64,000 bases of DNA from JAVJST01 sp965229715 (GCA_965229715.1 CBDDJL010000002.1:992001-1056000), one strand, 5' to 3'. Numbered from the stretch's first letter, positions 34,759 through 45,720 are shown. The notes: generated by a model from the sequence alone, not told the origin. Numbers and translations: made by a program.

Positions 34759-34895
34759 AGAGCAGGTCATGTTTTGTCGGAATCGTTTTCACGATCCGCA
34801 AAACATGTGAATCTGCTCTCAGTCTTTAGAATCGATCGGATTTACACGTTTGGACGAAACACCCCGTGTTTCCGTCAAAACGTGATCCGATCTAG
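34759..34895. repeat. Two-hairpin palindromic element, copy B
   Basis: Same plan as copies A and C. Hairpin 1 pairs AGAGCAG (34759-34765) with CTGCTCT (34813-34819) around an inner CATGTTTTG/CAAAACATG stem. Hairpin 2 pairs GATCGGAT (34834-34841) with ATCCGATC (34885-34892) around a CACGTTT/AAACGTG stem. It closes with TCTAG, and bases 34892-34894 are the stop codon (TAG on the minus strand) of the M24 gene that ends here. Confidence 0.8.
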
Positions 34896-36073
34896 TCGAT
34901 GACGATCAGTTCTCGCGCGACGTTCGACAGGCGCTCGCCGCCCTGCTCCGTGACGACGAACGGTTCGGAAATGGCGGCGCCGAAATCGTCCAGCCAGACA
35001 CCCGACTGGAAGTGGAAACACATGCCGGCCTGCAGCACGGTCTTGTCGCCGGGGCGCAGGCTCGCGGTCCGTTCTCCCCAATCGGGCGGGTAGTTGATGC
35101 CGATCGAATATCCGACGCGGCTCTCCTTGCGGTAACCGTGCCGGTTGAGGACCGCCTGCCAGATGGCCTCGACCTCCTCGCAGGTCACGCCGGGTTTCGC
35201 CGCCGCCAGCGCCGCGTCGCCGCCCTCGACGATGACGCCGGCGAGCCGTACGATTTCGCCCGGCGGTGTGCCGACATGCATGGTGCGCGTCAGCGGGCAG
35301 TTGTAGTGACGGCGCGCGGCGCCGATCTCCATGACGATCAGGCCGCTGTCGGGGATCGGCTCGTCGGTCCACGTCAGGTGCGGCGTGCTGGTGCCTTCGC
35401 CGACCTGGATCAGCGGACAGAGACTCGCGTAGTCGCCGAACTTGCCGTCGAAACCGGTGACCTGCGCGTGATAGACGTCGGCAATGACCTCGAACTGACG
35501 GGTTCCCGGACGCAGCCGCGAGATCGCCGTGTTCGTGGTGTCGGTGACGATGCGACCGGCCTCGCGCATGTAGACGAGTTCCGCGTCCGACTTTTTCAGC
35601 CGCGCCCAGTTCACCAGCCCGTCGTTATCGGAAACTTTGGCGTTTGGCAGGCCGTCGACGATGTGACGGTGCGCCCGGGCGGTGTAATAGTGCGCATCCA
35701 GTTCGACGCCGATGCGCGCCGCGCCCCAGCCGCGCCCGGCGATCAGGTCGCACAATTCGTCGAAAGGGTGCCGTGTCGGGTGATGCACAAGCGGTTCCGA
35801 AAACGGGACGATATTTTCGGCGGTAAGGTCGGTGGTGATGTGCGCGGACTTGGCGTCCTGCGCGCGGCCGAACCAGATCGGGGTTTCTTCCTCGATGTGC
35901 ACGAGCACGGCCTGCGGCGTGTAGAACGACCAGCCGTCGAAGCCGGTCAGCCAGCACATGTTCGCGGGATCCTGACAGATCAGCAGATCGAAACCGGCCG
36001 CCGCCATGCGCTGCTTCACGTCGCGGACGCGGCGGGCGTACTCGGATGTATCGAACGGCTTGGCGTACTCCAT
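34892..36073 (-). CDS. M24-family hydrolase, ectoine hydrolase (DoeA)-like
   Basis: 393 aa. The N-terminal string DPANMCWLTGFDGWSFYTPQ closely matches my memory of ectoine hydrolase DoeA, which opens the ectoine ring. The catalytic domain has Glu and Pro where prolidases have metal-binding Asp (IVMEIGAARRHYNCPLTRT), so it belongs to the creatinase-like branch. The typical partner genes (doeB deacetylase, ectoine ABC or TRAP carriers) are absent, so a related substrate remains possible. Its stop codon lies in palindromic repeat copy B. Upstream is the multi-hairpin region 36157-36275. Confidence 0.78.
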   Translation of the reverse strand: MEYAKPFDTSEYARRVRDVKQRMAAAGFDLLICQDPANMCWLTGFDGWSFYTPQAVLVHIEEETPIWFGRAQDAKSAHITTDLTAENIVPFSEPLVHHPTRHPFDELCDLIAGRGWGAARIGVELDAHYYTARAHRHIVDGLPNAKVSDNDGLVNWARLKKSDAELVYMREAGRIVTDTTNTAISRLRPGTRQFEVIADVYHAQVTGFDGKFGDYASLCPLIQVGEGTSTPHLTWTDEPIPDSGLIVMEIGAARRHYNCPLTRTMHVGTPPGEIVRLAGVIVEGGDAALAAAKPGVTCEEVEAIWQAVLNRHGYRKESRVGYSIGINYPPDWGERTASLRPGDKTVLQAGMCFHFQSGVWLDDFGAAISEPFVVTEQGGERLSNVARELIVID

Positions 36074-36149
36074 GACCGGATCCTCGCAATCGTTCGTTTC
36101 GACAGGCGTACAATCGGGCTTACATCGGTCGGGGCGCGCATCACAAGCG

Positions 36150-36276
36150 AATAAAGAAGCGGCCGATCCGGGGGAGATCGGCCGCTTGAGTTTCGGACAT
36201 TTGGTCCGAGTTGGGGACCAGAGAATGAGGGGGGGGGAAGGTTCTCTGGTTAGGGGTATAGACGAGGAGGTCTATG
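36150..36276 (-). ncRNA. Candidate small RNA with four hairpins and C/U-rich loops
   Basis: Read on the minus strand: hairpin 1 ATAGAC-CUCCUC-GUCUAU (36275-36258); hairpin 2 CCAGAGAA/TTCTCTGG (36249-36218) with a loop holding nine consecutive C; hairpin 3 TCGGAC/GTCCGA (36209-36193); hairpin 4, a perfect 12-base stem (36187-36157) with loop TCCCCCG, then CTTCTTTATT. Loops rich in CUCC complementary to ribosome-binding sites are a known feature of alphaproteobacterial small RNAs. A 5' leader with attenuator for the DoeA-like gene, which starts 84 bases further on, is the alternative. Confidence 0.5.
36157..36187 (-). terminator. Intrinsic terminator upstream of the DoeA-like gene
   Basis: Perfect 12-base-pair GC-rich stem AAGCGGCCGATC/GATCGGCCGCTT with a 7-base loop. 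The T-rich tail (TTCTTTATT) is on the minus strand only, which gives the direction of transcription. It ends the RNA candidate 84 bases before the start of the minus-strand gene at 36073. Confidence 0.7.
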
Positions 36277-36477
36277 GTGCGCACTTTGCCGATCAAATGT
36301 GGTCAGATTGTGACGCAATTGGGGTCATTCGATGGTGCCTGGATTTTCCCCGCCGGATCATTGGCGGCGACCCGTTGTACGTGGAAACCCCTAGAATTCT
36401 GATGCGAACCGGCGTATAGTCGAACAACGCTGTCGAGACACGGTGTATCCGCGCCGCATGGGGGAGAATTCGAAGCA

Positions 36478-37092
36478 ATGATCGTTACCGCACGTGAGCA
36501 CGAAGTGCCCGTGGTCAATGATATGGCAATCGATTATGGCGTCGAGTGCGTTACCGGCATGACCGGTGCGCTTCACACCTATTGGCGGTCGAAACGCGGC
36601 GCCGGGGAAACGCCGGCGTGGTCCGATATCGACCTGATGGACATCTACGAACTGGCGCCCTGGATTATCGTCAAGGAGGCCGTCGACCGTGGCCGCGAAT
36701 GGCGTAACCGTTATTTCGGTACGGGTATCGTTCGTAAACTCGGCATCGAAGGCACCGGCCTGAAGCTGGCCGACTACCATTCCCCGGCGGAGGTGCGGCT
36801 CATCAGGCAGATGTTCGGTATTGTGTGCCACCGGCGGATCGGTGTCCGCCTGTCGGACCGTTGCGTCGTCGGCGATGACGGCCGGCAAAGTTTCGAGGGG
36901 CTTTATCTGCCGCTGGAAGGCCCGACCGGCGAGATTGATTTTCTGATCGGCCTGGAAGACTACAGCAGCTTCGAAAACCACCATGAGGGCCATAGCTGGC
37001 AATACGATTTTGCCTCTGTCGTGTCCGGCAAGCAGACCGATCGCTCGGCCGAACCGAAGCGTCAGACTGCGCCGCGAACCGCGATCAACTGA
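36478..37092 (+). CDS. PAS-domain protein (PAS_5 type)
   Basis: 204 aa, soluble. The region from TYWRSKRGAGETPAWSDIDL through LAPWIIVKEAVDRG to the EWRNRYFGTGIV strand fits the PAS_5 family, a stand-alone PAS fold common in Rhodospirillales (YWRS...P...D, then frYr..GT). No output domain is fused. It may bind a cofactor or partner protein. ATG 36478 has GGGGAGA 11 bases upstream. It converges with the symporter gene, with stop codons adjacent at 37092/37093. Confidence 0.72.
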   Translation: MIVTAREHEVPVVNDMAIDYGVECVTGMTGALHTYWRSKRGAGETPAWSDIDLMDIYELAPWIIVKEAVDRGREWRNRYFGTGIVRKLGIEGTGLKLADYHSPAEVRLIRQMFGIVCHRRIGVRLSDRCVVGDDGRQSFEGLYLPLEGPTGEIDFLIGLEDYSSFENHHEGHSWQYDFASVVSGKQTDRSAEPKRQTAPRTAIN

Positions 37093-38487
37093 TCAGGCTG
37101 TCGGCCCTGAAGCCGGCTGCCGCCGCCCCAGTCCCCCCGCCAGCATGAACGCGCCGTTGCCGGCGATCAGCACTGCAACCGAGATCGCCAGCAGCTTGGC
37201 GTACTTGTGCTCGATGCCGGTCAGCGGCGTCATCAGGTTCGTGATGGCGCTCGATTCCGTGTAATAGAGCGCGGCCCCGGCCATGGCGGCGGCAAACGAA
37301 ACGTAATACGCCCACATGGCGATCTTGTCCGCGCCGCGCCAGATCGAGAAGAAGATCACCGGCGCGAGATACATCGACGCCGTGCCGCTGACGGCGACGG
37401 CGGCGTAAAGATCCTTGGTGCCGCCGAACAGGAACAGCAAACCGCCTAGCATGAACAACGCCATGGCGATCCGACCGTTGCGCACGTTGGCGGCGCAGAC
37501 CTTCATGTCGGCGCAGGCCAGCTTGGCCGAACTGGAGAGCGTCGAATCGAGGGTCGAGACGGCAGACACGATCAGCGCCAGGTTGACGAACATCATGGTG
37601 GTCGAGCCGAGCAGCCGTTCGAGCGAAACCTGCAGGGTCTCGCCGTCGATCTTGTGGATGCCTGCGTAGACGCCGAGCAACGAGAAGCCGAGGATGCAGA
37701 TCATGCTGATCCAGGCAGCGTGGCGGAAACTGCGGCGCGTGGTCTTGCGATCGGCGATGAAGCCCCGGTCCATCATCACCGGATCGTGCAGCGGGTAGCT
37801 CCAGATCTGCAGCGCGGCGACGGCAAGCAGGATCCAGCCGGGGCCCGCCGGATCGGGGCTCGACGCGAACACCGCGCCCGTCGACCACATGTCCTGGGTA
37901 AACAGCGCCGCCAGCACCACGGCGAACACGACAAGGAACGCCGACATCTGAAAGACATCGGTGCGCAGCGACGCCTGCAGCCCGCCCATCATGGAATACG
38001 ACAGCGTCACCAGCGCCAGCGCGACGATGGCGGCGACATAGGGCAGGGTGCCGGTGTCGCCGAAGATGATGCCGATGACGAGCAGGTTGGCGAACACTTC
38101 CGAGAGCAGGCGCACGCCGATGACGACGTTGTAGCACGCCACGCCGCCGCGTCCGAAGCGGTCGGCCAGAAAGGCCTGGACGCTCTCGAAACCGTGGCGG
38201 AAGCGGATCGAGCGGACGATGGCGCCGCCGGTCAGGAACGAGAGGTAGTAGGCGGTGTACGCCAGCCCGCCGGCGATGCCGTAGTAGTAGCCGAGGATCG
38301 CGGCGGTCAGCAGGGAGCGCGCGAAGATCCACGTGGTGACCTGGCTGAAGGTCAGGGTCAGCAGACCGGGTTGGCCGCCCGATGCGGTCCAGCCCTTGAA
38401 GAAACCGTCGGCATCGGCGGCGCGCGGCGCCAGCCACAAGGTGACCGCGGCGAGCCCGATCAGGGCGGCGGCGAAAATCGGATCCAT
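37093..38487 (-). CDS. Sodium:solute symporter family protein
   Basis: 464 aa with about 13 transmembrane helices and the SSS signature region AVSTLDSTLSSSAKLACAD in the LeuT-type core, plus GLQASLRTDVFQMSAFLVVF. Members take up proline, pantothenate, urea, carboxylates or other solutes with Na+; the substrate is not evident. The ATG at 38487 follows GGGAGTG. It lies downstream of the alpha/beta hydrolase in reverse order only by position (38581 ends upstream), so the two may be co-transcribed. Confidence 0.9.
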   Translation of the reverse strand: MDPIFAAALIGLAAVTLWLAPRAADADGFFKGWTASGGQPGLLTLTFSQVTTWIFARSLLTAAILGYYYGIAGGLAYTAYYLSFLTGGAIVRSIRFRHGFESVQAFLADRFGRGGVACYNVVIGVRLLSEVFANLLVIGIIFGDTGTLPYVAAIVALALVTLSYSMMGGLQASLRTDVFQMSAFLVVFAVVLAALFTQDMWSTGAVFASSPDPAGPGWILLAVAALQIWSYPLHDPVMMDRGFIADRKTTRRSFRHAAWISMICILGFSLLGVYAGIHKIDGETLQVSLERLLGSTTMMFVNLALIVSAVSTLDSTLSSSAKLACADMKVCAANVRNGRIAMALFMLGGLLFLFGGTKDLYAAVAVSGTASMYLAPVIFFSIWRGADKIAMWAYYVSFAAAMAGAALYYTESSAITNLMTPLTGIEHKYAKLLAISVAVLIAGNGAFMLAGGLGRRQPASGPTA

Positions 38488-38580
38488 GAAGACACTCCCG
38501 CAGACTCGGCAGACGATAACGCGGGGTTCATGCCCGCGCCAGCCGATCCGGGCAAGTCACGAAGGCGTTAGGCGAACCCG

Positions 38581-40212
38581 TTACCGGAATTCGGGGTCGG
38601 GGAGATGATCGATACACACGTCGCGGGGATCGCGCGTCGGGTCGGCGAGAAATTTTCCGATGATCGCTTGGGCACATGGATGATCCGAGACGGCATGGCC
38701 GAGGCCCTTGAACTCGAAGGCCCAGCCATTCGGCAGATAGTCGAGCTGTTGCCACATCTGCGGCGCCGGCGTTGCGACGTCCAGCTCGCCGTTGAGCATC
38801 AGGACGGGAACATCGGATGCAACAATCCGGGAAGTGTTCACCGACGCCCCGCTGACGCCCCGCCATGCGGCACATTCCTTATCGACGAGATGGGTCGTCC
38901 ACATCCGCCATTCCTCGAACGAAATGCCGGGAACGTCCGAAACGCCGGTTGCATCCCAGTCTCTCCAGTCTGCGTCATTGCATCGATAAGCCAGATACAC
39001 TTCCTCGCTGATGTATGGGTACTCGGATTCCCGCAATTGCGTTTTGATCGCCTCGCGATCCAAGCTCATCAACGCATGCACTCTGGCGATGCCGTCGGTC
39101 GTATAAAGGGCGTCCCAGACGAGGTCGATGAGGAGACCGTCGTTGATGACGGCCTGTTTCATTTCTCCGTTGACGGCCGACTCGAACTCGACGCGAAGCG
39201 GCGCCGACCGAAGTGTCGTCAGCTTGATATGGAAGCGTTGGAAGAGATTGAATTTTTCGCCGGGACAGCGCGGTGAAAGGCGGCATTCGGCGGCGATGCG
39301 ACGGAGTGTGTCGAGAAAGTAGTCGAAGTTTCCGGGCTTGTCGGCGATACCGGGCGGTTCGACACCTTCGAGAATGACGCCGGACACCAAATCCTCGTAA
39401 TCGTCGAGGAACGTGAGCGTCACGAACGAACCGTTGGAGGCGCCCCAAAGATAGGCGCCTTCCAGCCCGGCTTCGACGATCAGGCTTGCGAGGTCATGCG
39501 CCGCGGCGCTCGAACTGTAATGGATCAATGCCCGCCCGCCTGAGTGGAGTTCATAGGCGCAGTTGCGAGTGTGATAGGTGTTGTTGTCGAGCAATTCGTC
39601 GATTGAATAGTTCGAAACATACGATATATCGAAATCGACAGCCCCGTAGGGACCCCATCCGCAGTCCAGGCTGGGAATCGTGTCCGGCAGGCCGCGCTGG
39701 GAAAACACGACCAGATCGTGTCGCGACAGCCACGCCGCAGCGTCGGTGTTCAAGAAGCCGCTCCATAGAGACCCCCCCTCGGGATTGGCGTCGGTAAGAC
39801 CGCCGGGCCCGCCGTCGACAAATATGATCGGGGTATCGCGTCGGTCCGCTGCGTGGCTTCGGAAGACGATGAAGGGCGTTCGAACCAATCCTTCGTCGGC
39901 ATCATCGGGATTCAGATACGAATACAGGTACCCGCACGCCGCCTTGCGAGCGGATTGATCGAGTGACGGGCATTCGATCATGCGCACGAACGGGGGATCG
40001 AAAAACGAGGCAATGTACAACTCCACCGCGTCGCGCCGATGCCATACATTGTATCCGGCGACGATCAGAACGACGGCAAGCAACGCGAGTGCGGTGCCGC
40101 GAACCGGTAACATCTGGCCTCGCTCGCCGGCCGTCCGGAGTTGGGAGTCGTCCTGCGCGCGCGCGTTGCTCAGGACCTGTAAATCCAGTGGATCCTTGTT
40201 GTGCGAACTCAT
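38581..40212 (-). CDS. Membrane-anchored alpha/beta hydrolase (TAP-like peptidase)
   Basis: 543 aa from the ATG at 40212. A single N-terminal transmembrane helix (about 38-57) places the catalytic part in the periplasm. Oxyanion region FVDGGPGG (131-138), nucleophile Ser259 in LWGASNGSFV, Asp in LNGELDVATP and His in GLGHAVSDHPC give a complete triad, as in prolyl-aminopeptidase/tripeptidyl aminopeptidase (TAP) relatives. Several cysteines suggest disulfides outside the cytoplasm. The open frame runs on antisense to acnA up to 43164, but that part is not coding. Confidence 0.85.
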   Translation of the reverse strand: MSSHNKDPLDLQVLSNARAQDDSQLRTAGERGQMLPVRGTALALLAVVLIVAGYNVWHRRDAVELYIASFFDPPFVRMIECPSLDQSARKAACGYLYSYLNPDDADEGLVRTPFIVFRSHAADRRDTPIIFVDGGPGGLTDANPEGGSLWSGFLNTDAAAWLSRHDLVVFSQRGLPDTIPSLDCGWGPYGAVDFDISYVSNYSIDELLDNNTYHTRNCAYELHSGGRALIHYSSSAAAHDLASLIVEAGLEGAYLWGASNGSFVTLTFLDDYEDLVSGVILEGVEPPGIADKPGNFDYFLDTLRRIAAECRLSPRCPGEKFNLFQRFHIKLTTLRSAPLRVEFESAVNGEMKQAVINDGLLIDLVWDALYTTDGIARVHALMSLDREAIKTQLRESEYPYISEEVYLAYRCNDADWRDWDATGVSDVPGISFEEWRMWTTHLVDKECAAWRGVSGASVNTSRIVASDVPVLMLNGELDVATPAPQMWQQLDYLPNGWAFEFKGLGHAVSDHPCAQAIIGKFLADPTRDPRDVCIDHLPDPEFR

Positions 40213-40401
40213 GGCCGAGACACCCTCAGCTTGGTTAGACAGGCGACGGGCGATAGTAACCACAGGTTGCAGGATAACCCAGCGAGAATAGGCGGTGGCC
40301 GTCCGGAGACGCGAGTGCGATTGACGATCCGGCGGAAACGCCGAAAATGGAGGTAAGCAACGTGCGCCGCATGACCGACGGCGCCAAGAGGAGGATGCCC
40401 C
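40213..40401. promoter_or_regulatory. Divergent promoter region of the hydrolase and acnA
   Basis: 189 bases with both genes pointing outwards. GAGGAGG at about 40388 is a strong ribosome-binding site for acnA. No clear operator symmetry was found. Confidence 0.4.
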
Positions 40402-43143
<2,742 letters not shown>

Positions 43144-43272
43144 CGTCGGACGTTCGTCAAACACCGCGCACCGCGGGATGGCTCGGCCGGCAGCGCGCGT
43201 ATCTCTCCGGGTGCCCTGCGTCCGCGCCGGGCCGAGACAGCATTTCTATTCGACGATCGCAAAGCAGAATAG

Positions 43273-43860
43273 ATGACCGCAAACGAGTGGGATGACCTCG
43301 CCGCGCATTGGGATGACGATCCCCGGGTCGGATCCTACGCGGCCCACGCGTACGATTCGCTGACGGCGTACGCCGATCTTTCATCGCTTCGCGTGCTCGA
43401 TTTCGGATGCGGCACAGGCACGCTGACCCGGTTGCTGTCCCGTGACGCGCGGACGGTCGTGGCACTCGACGGCTCAGCGGCGATGATTCGCCAGGTCAAT
43501 AAAAAGGCGATGCCGAACGTACGAACAATCGAGGGTTTTCTGACGCCAGAGTTGATCGAAAGCGAGCCTCAGCTGAACGACCGGTTCGACCTGATCACGG
43601 CTTCGTCCGTCTGCGCGTTCCTGCCGGACTATGCGGCGACGCTTGCGTTGCTGCGAACGCTGTTGCGGCCGGCGGGAATGTTCGTGCAGTGGGATTGGCA
43701 GCGCGATATCGCAGGCGAAGGCATCGGTTTTTCGGAGGAGGAATTGCGCCGCTCGCTCTCGGTCTCCGGGTTTCGCGTCGACCGTATCGACCGGCCGTTC
43801 GTTGTCGGCGGCGAAGACGGCGATATGCCGGTCATCATGGCGGTTGCGATCAATCCCTAG
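43273..43860 (+). CDS. Class I SAM-dependent methyltransferase
   Basis: 195 aa. Motif I VLDFGCGTGTLTRLL near residue 38 and the acidic VALDGSAAMIRQV strand define the SAM-binding Rossmann fold; later parts (FDLITASSVCAFLPDY, LLRPAGMFVQWDW) fit the Methyltransf_11/25 group. The small size suggests a metabolite or protein substrate, not known. It begins 129 bases after acnA and could be read from its own promoter. Confidence 0.85.
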   Translation: MTANEWDDLAAHWDDDPRVGSYAAHAYDSLTAYADLSSLRVLDFGCGTGTLTRLLSRDARTVVALDGSAAMIRQVNKKAMPNVRTIEGFLTPELIESEPQLNDRFDLITASSVCAFLPDYAATLALLRTLLRPAGMFVQWDWQRDIAGEGIGFSEEELRRSLSVSGFRVDRIDRPFVVGGEDGDMPVIMAVAINP

Positions 43861-43976
43861 CCGCACGCTCGGCCGGTAGCGGCACGGGGCTGGCCCCCTC
43901 ATATTCAATACTAGGCAAAATGATAGGTTTAGGGGTATAAGCCTTTACCCGAACCAACCACCTCGGTGCGAACGCC

Positions 43977-44390
43977 GTGCCTATCCGTTTCGCAATCTTC
44001 CCGGAACAGCGCCTTTTTGTCGTCAAATTCGTCGGCATCGTTACCGGCGACGAACTGATCGATGCCTATGTCGCCATTTTCGATCATCCGGATTTCGAGC
44101 CCGGCATGGATGAGCTGTCGGACATGCGTCGGGTCGAAGCCCTCGATTATCAACTGGATGCGTTGAAACGGGTTGCCGATATCACGGAACGGCGGCTCGG
44201 CGCGGCCGGAGTCAGCATGCGAACCGCGCATGTCATCGGTTCGGAGTTCAACGAGGGTCTCAGTAGGCTCTACGGCGCGATCACCGAATTGGGCGACTCG
44301 GAGACCGTCAACCGGTTCAAGACACTGAAAGAAGGGCTCGCCTGGCTCAGCCGGCCCGATTTTCCGCACCGTCTGATCGACGACATCTGA
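43977..44390 (+). CDS. STAS/SpoIIAA-like hypothetical protein
   Basis: 137 aa starting at GTG (43977). The alternation FAIFPEQRLFVVKFVGIVTGDELIDAY then a MDELSDMRRVEALDY strand and long helices resembles the SpoIIAA-like fold of small alphaproteobacterial proteins; the 126-aa product at 6933 has the same outline. No catalytic residues are evident. It is convergent with the 56-aa membrane protein that follows. Confidence 0.6.
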   Translation: MPIRFAIFPEQRLFVVKFVGIVTGDELIDAYVAIFDHPDFEPGMDELSDMRRVEALDYQLDALKRVADITERRLGAAGVSMRTAHVIGSEFNEGLSRLYGAITELGDSETVNRFKTLKEGLAWLSRPDFPHRLIDDI

Positions 44391-44416
44391 CGACCGGCGT
44401 CCGCCGGGCGAAACGG

Positions 44417-44587
44417 CTACCTGTCCTTGACGTCGTCCTCTTCGGGAAGGTCGACATCCTGCCAATTGTTGTGGCCGGTATCCGCACCGCCATAGGTGCA
44501 ATGCGATCGCCGATAATCCCAGTAGAACAGGATCGAGACGACAACGCCGGCGATCAGCGCGTAGATTGCGAATTCGGTTTCAGTCAT
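44417..44587 (-). CDS. 56-residue single-helix membrane protein
   Basis: Short minus-strand frame from the ATG at 44587 to TAG at 44417, with GAGGG about 8 bases upstream of the start. The product opens MTETEFAIYALIAGVVVSIL, one transmembrane helix (about residues 6-22), followed by YWDYRRSH and an acidic tail ending in EEDDVKD. Codon use matches its neighbours. Function unknown; no family recognised. Confidence 0.6.
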   Translation of the reverse strand: MTETEFAIYALIAGVVVSILFYWDYRRSHCTYGGADTGHNNWQDVDLPEEDDVKDR

Positions 44588-44687
44588 GTCCACAGCCCTC
44601 GCAAATGCCGGGATAAGGAACTGATGGTGAAAAGCTACGTAGGCAAGCGTCGCACTGTTTCACGGGTGTTTCAGTGATCCGGGTCAC

Positions 44688-44703
44688 TGTGACGGATGTC
44701 ACA
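44688..44703. promoter_or_regulatory. CRP/FNR-type palindrome TGTGA-N6-TCACA
   Basis: Exact match to the classical CRP consensus, TGTGACGGATGTCACA, in the 236-base gap between the 56-aa gene (minus, start at 44587) and folD (plus, start at 44824). The centre is 128 bases from the folD start and 109 from the other, so either could be the target. The regulator is not in the window. Confidence 0.45.
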
Positions 44704-44823
44704 CCGGTGACGAGCGGTGCAGGGTCGCTGACAACAACATATGTGACGCCACGGATGCAGCGTCATGCCGGCGTGTTTGACCATATGGCATGACGATTCA
44801 ATGCCGGGGAAACACGACACGCC

Positions 44824-45720
44824 ATGCACAAGATAATCGACGGCAAGGCCGTTGCGGCGGAACTGCTCGATGCGGTCGAGACCGACACCGCCGAACTGGC
44901 CGCCGCCGGGTGGCCGCAAAAGCTGATCGCCATCGTCGTCGGCGATTCGGCGCCGGTGGCGCTTTATGTCCGCAACCAGCGCCGCGCTGCGGAACGCTGC
45001 GGGATCGCGTTCGAAGAACGCATGTTTCCGGCGCAAAGCACGCAGGACGAACTGCTCGCCGCCATCGCGTCGATGAACGCGGATCCCCGGGTCACCGGAA
45101 TCATCATCCAGCGTCCGGTGCCGGAGCACATGTCCGTCCGCACCCTGCAGGCGGCGGTGCACCCGTTGAAGGACGTCGAGGGTATGCACCCGTCCTCTAT
45201 CGGCGATATCGTCTATAACGACGTGCGCCTCGGGCCGTGCACGGCGATGGCCTCGGTGGAGCTGCTCAGGCGTACGAAGCTCAATCTCAAGGGTCTCGAA
45301 GTCACCGTCATCGGCCATTCGGAGATCGTCGGCAAACCGATCGCCTTTCTGTTGATGGCCGAGGGCGCGACGGTGACCGTGTGCCATCACATGACCCGCG
45401 ATCTCTCGATTCATTCGCGGCGCTCGGACGCGGTGTTCGTCGCTGTCGGCAAGCCCGGGCTGGTGACCGGCGACACCATCAAGCCGGGCGCGGCCGTCAT
45501 CGACATCGGCATCAACCAGATAACCGACGCTGAAGGCAATCCGAAGGTCGTCGGCGATGCCGACTTCGAGAGCTGCGAGGGCGTCGCTGGCTGGATCACC
45601 CCGGTGCCGGGCGGTGTCGGGCCCGTGACCGTGGCCATGCTGATGCGCAACGCGGTGGTCGCCGCGACCCGTCAGAAGGCGCACTACGAGTCCCGCTTCG
45701 GCGCCGCGCCGGGTCTGTAG
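44824..45720 (+). CDS. folD: FolD-like methylene-THF dehydrogenase/cyclohydrolase, atypical active site
   Basis: 298 aa over the whole FolD fold: tetrahydrofolate domain, GHSEIVGKPIAFLL nucleotide motif and the C-terminal ITPVPGGVGPVTVAML. Two key residues differ. The catalytic Lys of the YxxxK motif is Gln52 (YVRNQRRAAE), and the DVDGF Asp is Glu119 (DVEGMH). The VQLPLP segment reads IQRPVP, retaining its Gln. From what is known of the human enzyme, loss of the Lys should cripple the cyclohydrolase step. It may be a dehydrogenase-only or specialised C1 enzyme. Its TAG stop is the first part of repeat copy C. Confidence 0.85.
   Translation: MHKIIDGKAVAAELLDAVETDTAELAAAGWPQKLIAIVVGDSAPVALYVRNQRRAAERCGIAFEERMFPAQSTQDELLAAIASMNADPRVTGIIIQRPVPEHMSVRTLQAAVHPLKDVEGMHPSSIGDIVYNDVRLGPCTAMASVELLRRTKLNLKGLEVTVIGHSEIVGKPIAFLLMAEGATVTVCHHMTRDLSIHSRRSDAVFVAVGKPGLVTGDTIKPGAAVIDIGINQITDAEGNPKVVGDADFESCEGVAGWITPVPGGVGPVTVAMLMRNAVVAATRQKAHYESRFGAAPGL

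Larger units (their letters stand above)
36074..36477. other. 404-base non-coding region
   Basis: Gap between the divergent DoeA-like and PAS-protein genes. It holds the four-hairpin RNA candidate at 36157-36275 and its terminator. The remaining 200 bases (36276-36477) look like promoter sequence, with GGGGAGA before the PAS gene start. No conserved small protein frame is convincing. Confidence 0.7.

Noticed and set aside
36157..36275. tRNA-like cloverleaf
   Set aside because: Four hairpins are present but there is no acceptor stem, T-loop or anticodon arrangement; the last hairpin is an intrinsic terminator.
36006..36419. 137-codon plus-strand frame across the intergenic hairpins
   Set aside because: It begins antisense inside the M24 gene and crosses four stable hairpins and a G-run; no conserved protein features.
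37085..38437. 450-codon minus frame overlapping the sodium symporter
   Set aside because: A shifted reading of the symporter; lacks the 13-helix hydrophobic pattern that the true frame shows.
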